Source of the DNA: Rapana venosa
Taxonomy: Eukaryota; Mollusca; Gastropoda; Neogastropoda; Muricidae
NCBI GenBank assembly: GCA_028751875.1
Contig: CM054154.1
Span: 59,491,279-59,555,278 of the forward strand
Direction: 5' to 3'
DNA: 64,000 nucleotides
This document shows positions 58,491 through 64,000 of the stretch, piece by piece (within the stretch, counting starts at the first letter, position 1; every line of letters starts with the position of its first letter). The position numbers were made by a program, and so were the translations under genes. Below the pieces are notes generated by a model that was not told the DNA's origin, made no database searches, and was given only the letters and a program-made list of their open reading frames with translations.

Positions 58491-60299
58491 TTGTGTGTTT
58501 GCCTTCTTCTTCTTCTGCTTTTTTTTGGGTGTTTGATTGAGATGTCAAAGTGTTAGGCCTGTGTGCAATTTGTTTTTTTTACACAACACAGGACTGATAA
58601 TATATAAACCTTTGATCACAACAATTTCTTAACAGGAATCAGAAAATGCATTTTGTATAGTATCAGAAACATCAGAAATAAAAACCTGAGAGCCATATGT
58701 GAGGTATCACTGTCTGATGACAGTGTAGATACTGACATCTGTTTTCTAGTGTGTTCTGGCTATAATTATGAGCTGTACGGCAATTGGTTCATGAACAAAC
58801 CTTTACTGTAGCAAGGATTCCGCTAAAAGCTGATAAACAGTAGACCTGTGTACGTGCTGTAACGCCTGACCACAGGAGTGTTTTATAGAGAATCAGATAG
58901 CTGACACTAATGACTGCGGCAGACCTCTCCCCACACTCTCCATCACCCAGCCTCTCACACCGCTTGGCCGCGCGCTGTAGCCTGCCTAAGATGTGTTTAA
59001 TATCAGCCCTCGGTTTTCCCCTGGGGGGGGCCAACAGGGACAAATGTCCACAGCCCCCCAAAAGGTTAGTCCAGCATGCAGACATATTCCCAATGTTTTC
59101 TCTATGTTCATTGTTATATAATAAAATCAAATGCTTTTTTTAGAAAGAGTTTAGAATGTCCCTGTTTTTTTGTTATTGTGTTTCTTCTGCACACTCCTGT
59201 TATCTTCATGTCTGTTGAACTTGCTGTCACAAATCAACCAGTATGAAATTGAAAGAAAGTACATGGAGTTTGAGTCAAAAGAAAGCTCATTTAAAGGCTC
59301 ATCTTAAAAGAGTGCTTTGCCTTGTCGTTTTTAAACAATCACTGTGCAAGAGGATGTGTGAAAACACAGGGTAATTTACCATGCTGACAAGGCTATAGCT
59401 GCAACCCCTATGCCGACGCCGCCTTTTTTCCTTTTGCCCTGTTTAATTTTTATATCCACGCGCTGCCAGCTGCTGCCTTCATGAACTTTGGCTGGGAAAC
59501 TAAATGGAGTGAAATGCGAAGCAGTGGTAAGAGCACGCCAATGATGAACACAGGTGCATGAAATGTACTTTTTATTTGATACCAGAAGTTGGTGGCTACT
59601 GAAAACAAACTTTGCTTTGACTTGAGGTAATGGTCGCATCAAAAGAAAGAGAACACCCGAGCACAGAGAAGTGTTGGGTAAAAGACAGCACACTAGATCC
59701 AAAACAATGGACTCTGTTGCTTCAGAACTGAATTGAAGGGGGCTTTTCAAGGTCAGCAGACAGTTGGGGAGTTGTGGTGGAAAAACAATAAGTGATTGTG
59801 AACCAAACGTATACAAGTAATGATTCAATCAGGCAAAAAATGTGAACATGTTTTTCTGTCACTTGAAATTGTGAGCAGGGGAAACATCAAGACCAGAGTG
59901 TTAGGATGCGGGTGTTGAGAGTCAAGATGACAAGGAGAGACATTGGGGGTCAAATGGTGATTGAGAGAGCTGAATTAGGGTGACACTGGGGACATCTGAA
60001 ATAGAGGTAGGTAAACAACTGATGGTCAGAGTGAAACACAAAGGCATTATGTGAGACTAAGTGATGCAGACATACCGTTGATGCTTTAAACAAAATACAG
60101 AACATTTCATCAAAACTATAAGTGAATGAGAACATAAGAGTCAGATCCAATACAGATAAAGAAGACTCGACAGGGCAAAATAACATTCGCCGTACACCAG
60201 ACTAAGACAGGACAGAAGCCATTCAGATCACACTGCTGACAAAACACAAAGGAGTAAACAGAACACATCAACAGCCAGAAAACTACCCAAGATGTCTGC
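58491..60299. other. No recognised gene; possible LINE-F upstream sequence
   Basis: Normal-texture DNA. Minus-strand frames at 58789-59130 (113 codons) and 59376-59828 (150 codons) have no domain I can name, lack support from context, and could be chance. No 2A-like motif was found on the plus strand upstream of LINE-F. Confidence 0.5.
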
Positions 60300-60564
60300 T
60301 TCCTGCTCAAGACGGAGAAGCCAGACAGGCGCTACAGCATCTAAAAGAGCTGGCAGCCAAGCACATTCTGATTCCTTTTAGGAACCACAGTTGAGGACCA
60401 ACGCCAAATAGAGATAAGCCCAATGCAATCCAACATGGAAACACAGGAAAAACCACAGATACACAAGACACTAACGCATAGGGACAATGGCCAGGCCACA
60501 GTACAAGAAAAACAAAACACTCAAATCATAGGCATAGAAATAGAACCGTTATAAAAAATGTAAA

Positions 60565-61410
60565 TAGCATGCAAGCTAAACTCTTGAGTTATAATGCGAA
60601 GGTGTCTTTTTCAAAACTGGAGAACATTCCACTTCATTAATGTTCTTATTTTCTCATGACTTTATTTTGTTTAACAGAAACTTTCATTGCTAATGATTTG
60701 AATAGTCTGTTTTCATTGATTATCATTATAGTTTATAGAGAAGCAAAAAAGCTGTCCCATCATGGGAGGTAACTCTGAGGAGGGCATTGTAGTTATGATA
60801 TGAAAGAACATTTGCTGTGTTGGTATAATATAAGACAGACAATGTAAACATGGTAGTAAATAAGAGAATAAGGAACCTATTTTCGACGGAAAATGAGAAA
60901 TTTTATTTGTTTTTATCTTCCTAAGATAATTCTCCATACTGGATATATAATAGGAGGGTGTTTAGGGTTGGTGGTAGTATTGGGAGGCTTTGAATTGGGG
61001 GTAATTTAGATCCTTTTGGATGATTGTAGTAATTTTGTTTTTTTGGAGTATACTTAATGAAAGTTAAGGGAGTTTATTTGTAGGGTAGGGGGTGGTTTTG
61101 TTATGTGTTAATTGTTTTAAATTGTTTTGGTTCAATGTGTTTATATAGGTTTGGTATGATTGTTATATAAAGGTTTGGTGGGATGGTGTGGGGTGATTTT
61201 ATAGGTTTGATTGTGTTATATTATAATGGTATATGTGGTTTGATGTGTGTTGGAGTTGCACATAGATTGCATCCTCAGAGTCATGTACGGTGATTATTTT
61301 ATTTTTCTTGTGATGTGCTTACGTTCTTAACATTACTTCACTCACAAGTTGAAAGCCTGACAGAGTCTTGAACCATTTTACCATGATCATGACGGTAGAT
61401 GTTACAGACA
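60565..61410 (+). pseudogene. LINE-F endonuclease domain, decayed
   Basis: APE-type endonuclease relic. KLLSYNAKVSFSKLENI (60575-60625) corresponds to the N-terminal strand. LTETFIANDLNS (60676-60711) contains the catalytic Glu block, followed by an AKKLSHHGR and a Gly-Gly block. A region near 60990-61060 aligns in pieces with LLDD...FLLCGDLNARTG but has lost most C. A degraded ESDHF-like block (61365-61400) marks the SDH motif. No continuous frame. Confidence 0.7.
60940..61255. other. C-depleted patch inside LINE-F
   Basis: About 315 bases with very little C on the plus strand (G, T and A only for long stretches), between normal-composition flanks. It covers the middle of the endonuclease domain. 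Confidence 0.7.
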
Positions 61411-61499
61411 ATAGCAATACCCATACTAAGTCCAAGCACTGTTTGATAAAGCTGTTGTTTGTGAGAAATACATTGGAATTAGAATGGGGAAAAGAGTTG

Positions 61500-63060
61500 T
61501 CAAGATGCTAAAAAGCAAAATATCCAAACAGGCTACCTTTGCTGCTATACCGTTAAATAGAGATGAACATGCTCTAAAACCTCTTTGTGGAATGTCTAAA
61601 AAGATTCTAGCAGATGCATGCTTAAAACCTTTATGTAAATAAAAACAAAAAGTCAGAATGGTTTTTGATAATGAATGTAGATAGCCAAGAAAGAGAGTAG
61701 GAGGAAATTAAACTGTTTCAGAAAATCTAGAAGTGAAGAAGATAGGAAAAATATGTAGAGCAAGAAAAAAGTACAAAAGGCATATTTAAGGAAAAAAGGC
61801 AAGCATTAGACATGATGAAATTGAATAAGTTTAGTTGAGAGAAAAGTGACAATCCATCACTCTTTGAAATATTTGAAAAGTATGGATGTGGGGAAAAGCA
61901 AAAATAGATATCGGTATCATTGGAATGATTGGTTGATCAATTTATGAAAGTTTTCAAACCAGCATGAGGTTTATATGGAACATATGAAATAAATGTTGTT
62001 TTGACAGAAGAAAGGGACCATGTTTTTAAATAAGATAATTCAGAAGAGAAGTTAAACATGCCATTACCCAAACTGAAGATTAGTAATCAACTGTAATTGA
62101 TAATATTTACAGCGAAATGTTAACCACAGGTGGTGAGGATGTTCAACAAGTGTTTTTTTTACAAAGCTGTTTAACACTATTTTTGAGCAAGGAGTCCTAT
62201 TCTACCCACTAGAATGTCTAAGCCAAAATCATCCTAATATTAAGAAAGGAGATTGATAGGTTGATAACTACAGAGGTGTGTCTTTGTTAATGTAGTTTCT
62301 AAATGTTACCCACAATATTGAATACAAGGTATATAACTCTTGGTTAAGAAAGAGAATGACATCAATTTCTGAAAATCATCAGGTTTTCGTAAGGAGCACT
62401 CGACAATTGATCATGTTTTTACAATTGTTGGCAACTATACAGAAATGCCGAGTAAGAAAGGAATGAAACTATATACAGCTTTTATCCGATTCAGAAAGGC
62501 CTTTGACTCTGTGCAACATAATAAACTTTTAACAATGTTGAAGAACAAGTGTTGGAGGAAAGTTTTTTTTGCCTGCCTAAAGGCAATGTATAATTCACTA
62601 TTGTCCGTGTGTGCGTGCAAAGAATGATTGTCAGAATGTTTGAACTGTCCCAGTTGGTGTAAGTCAAGGATGAGTTTTTTGAGTCCTACACTTATTTTCA
62701 GTTTTTATCAACCAGTTCCAAACGATGTAAAGCACAGAGTGGTAAGCATGGACCAGTATTGCACGCGGCGAGAGCGGAGTGCGACGGTGTAGGCAGAGGT
62801 CTGTTATTTGCAGATGAAGTGGAGGGCTTTTTGTCAAACAACTCCAGGTGTGCGCTCCGAGATCAATTTCGAATCTTTACACAACAGGCTGTAGTAAGAT
62901 GAGCTTAAATGTAATATTGAAAACACAAAAGTCATCGGTTTTCCAGGAAAGGTGGATTTTTACAGGAAAGCACGAAAATTGGCCATTACAGGTAAAGCAA
63001 CTAGAAATAGTAAACAGTTATTGCAATCTAGGATACTTTTTACAGCTAACTCAGCGTTAA
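61500..63060 (+). pseudogene. LINE-F reverse transcriptase, decayed
   Basis: The linker near 61655-61830 shows a WFDDEC-like block and RKKYKR. AEMLTTGGED near 62112-62145 starts the RT domain. A KKGD...NYRGVSLL-like region follows at 62245-62300, SGFRKEHSTIDHVF at 62381-62422, and FRKAFDSVQHNKLL (motif A region) at 62487-62530. The motif B and C regions (62640-62830) are degraded; LFADE stands where FADD would be, so the catalytic box is damaged. KQLEIVNSYCNLGY lies at 62995-63040. Frame changes and stops are frequent. Homologous along its length to LINE-C. Confidence 0.8.
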
Positions 63061-63560
63061 AAACCAACCCCAGAACATCTAGCTGTTGAAAGGAAGGAAA
63101 GCTGTCAGTTTGAATCTAAAAAAAAGAGTTTATAGTAAGATAAAAGTAGAAATGATACCAAATGTTTTCCTTTAAAATAATTTGACCAAAAATCCAGCCC
63201 ATTCCTGTTATAAACTCATCTGAAGCTATGGGGCAGAACAGACCTTGATCACATTGTAAAAAGTACATGACATGGCATGTAATTGGTTTCTTGGGTGTCC
63301 CAGCGAGAACACCAAATTTAACATGATATTATTGGGGTGGAGAGTTGGGGAGGGACACCCATTGTATACTCATTCCTTATGTAGCCCATTTTAACGACTA
63401 CTTGTTCTGAAAGTGTGCAGATGGATGTTTGAAAGGCTTGCCTCATATGGCGTACAAAATGTTACTCTACAATTTAGACCATAGCTGGCAAAAGCTGTTG
63501 GGTTTCAAATGTTAGAACAATTCTGTGGTGCGCAGGTTTTTAACATGTATGGATGCCTAG

Positions 63561-63599
<39 letters not shown>
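63561..63599. repeat. (CA)n microsatellite inside LINE-F
   Basis: Pure CA repeat of about 19 units within the LINE-F distal coding relic. Confidence 0.95.
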
Positions 63600-63601
<2 letters not shown>

Positions 63602-63651
63602 TTGTCTAAACAGCGACTAATTGCGATATGTTATCCCAAGAATGGGATGAA

Positions 63652-63682
63652 CCACACACACACACACACTACAACACACACA
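63652..63682. repeat. Second (CA)n microsatellite inside LINE-F
   Basis: CA repeat with one TA interruption, about 50 bases after the first. Confidence 0.9.
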
Positions 63683-64000
63683 GGTATAGCATTTAAGGTC
63701 TTTTAAAACAATTTTTCAAAGGAGAGTACATTGTTGATACGGAGATCGTCATAGTTTTTGTGTGGCTATAACCGCAGTTAAAGACGAATGTGCTTCTATC
63801 AATAATAATGTCAACAGATATAGCGAATCTATAAGAGACAAAAATGTCCTTCTGTGTGAACAAATAGAAAATGAATTCACTTCATATTTGTTAATTTTTG
63901 GTATACAGATTTAAGAGATAAATTTCTTAAAGAATCCAAATGCATGACACTCTCCAGATTGCTGCGAAGGAACAAAACAACGGAAAATCACCGACACAAT

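Larger units (their letters stand above)
60300..64000 (+). mobile_element. LINE-F: decayed LINE related to LINE-C, open at the window end
   Basis: Plus-strand element with the order of LINE-C ORF2: endonuclease (60565-61410), linker and RT (61500-63060), C-terminal region (63061 to the end). A ~90-codon stretch at 60300-60565, broken by two stops, may be the leader or the end of ORF1. The 3' end lies beyond the window. Shared motifs with LINE-C include GFRK--STIDHVF, FRKAFDSV versus FKKAYNAV, LEIVNSYCNLGY versus LEVVNSYKYLGL, and the Cys/His-type end. Many stops and frameshifts in good-quality sequence mean an old, dead copy. Confidence 0.8.
63061..64000 (+). pseudogene. LINE-F C-terminal region, interrupted by CA repeats
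   Basis: Fragments of the distal ORF2: PEHLAVE, VEMIPNVF, then near 63410-63510 RWMFERLASYG and KAVGFQMLEQF. After the first CA tract comes SKQRLI (63604-63622), and after the second come INNNVNRYSESIRDK (63800-63845) and a CEQIENEF block (63858-63882), where CP-C...EDE-H would be. It runs off the window. Compare the same region of LINE-C at 10030-10600. Confidence 0.75.

Noticed and set aside
59376..59828. 150-codon minus-strand open frame in normal sequence
   Set aside because: No domain, no splice-site or promoter context, and length is possible by chance. Kept only as a note in the regional entry.
1..64000. CRISPR arrays, operons, bacterial promoters or ribosome binding sites
   Set aside because: No spaced direct repeats of the CRISPR kind and no prokaryotic gene organisation. 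The content is that of a repeat-rich animal genome.

Overview
The window reads as nuclear DNA from a marine invertebrate, most likely a mollusc or another lophotrochozoan. It has no bacterial-style gene packing, no operons and no CRISPR array. It is AT-rich and full of GA/TC, GT/CA and AT microsatellites. It carries at least six relics of non-LTR retrotransposons (called LINE-A to LINE-F here) and several short interspersed repeat families. I found no convincing host protein-coding gene, tRNA gene or rRNA gene. The organism assignment is an inference from repeat content.

Layout. 1-1380: a ~70-bp minisatellite, about 20 copies, several with an exact TGACGTCA. ~4.8-6.3 kb: LINE-A, a shattered reverse transcriptase (RT) on the minus strand. 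8.55-9.35 kb: LINE-B, the 5' end of a minus-strand LINE encoding an intact 2A-like ribosome-skipping motif (GDVETNPGP). 9.35-15.4 kb: four (GA)n tracts separating inserted modules. The largest module is LINE-C (9847-15324, minus), a nearly full-length element with a decayed 2A-like leader, a 342-codon ORF1 (coiled coil plus RNA-binding domain) and a broken ORF2 (APE endonuclease, RT, CCHC-like end). 20.6-21.45 kb: LINE-D (plus). 28.1-28.8 kb: LINE-E (minus). 29.5-30.07 kb: a G-poor, CAT-rich tract. 24.6/49.5 kb and 39.4/41.9 kb: two interspersed repeat pairs. About 9.6, 38.2, 47.6, 48.2 and 58.4 kb: copies of one SINE-like repeat, all in the same orientation. 50.2-54.57 kb: two direct copies of a ~2-kb segment, the second ending in a CRE+TATA promoter-like site. 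~60.3-64 kb: LINE-F (plus), related to LINE-C, running off the window and interrupted by CA repeats.

Sequence texture falls into two regimes. Roughly 8.9-17.03 kb and 52.4-64 kb look like normal genomic DNA. Most of 1.4-8.6 kb and 17.03-52.4 kb shows runs of A, C, G or T where recognisable LINE codons should be, as if alternating bases had been replaced by homopolymers. Reading frames there break every few codons. This may be low-quality long-read consensus rather than biology, and it limits annotation of those parts.

The most interesting signal is the pair of 2A-like sequences at the start of the ORF1 regions of two neighbouring LINEs, together with the (TC)n repeats bordering LINE-C on both sides. 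This suggests LINEs that use translational recoding before their RNA-binding protein and that land in TC microsatellites.
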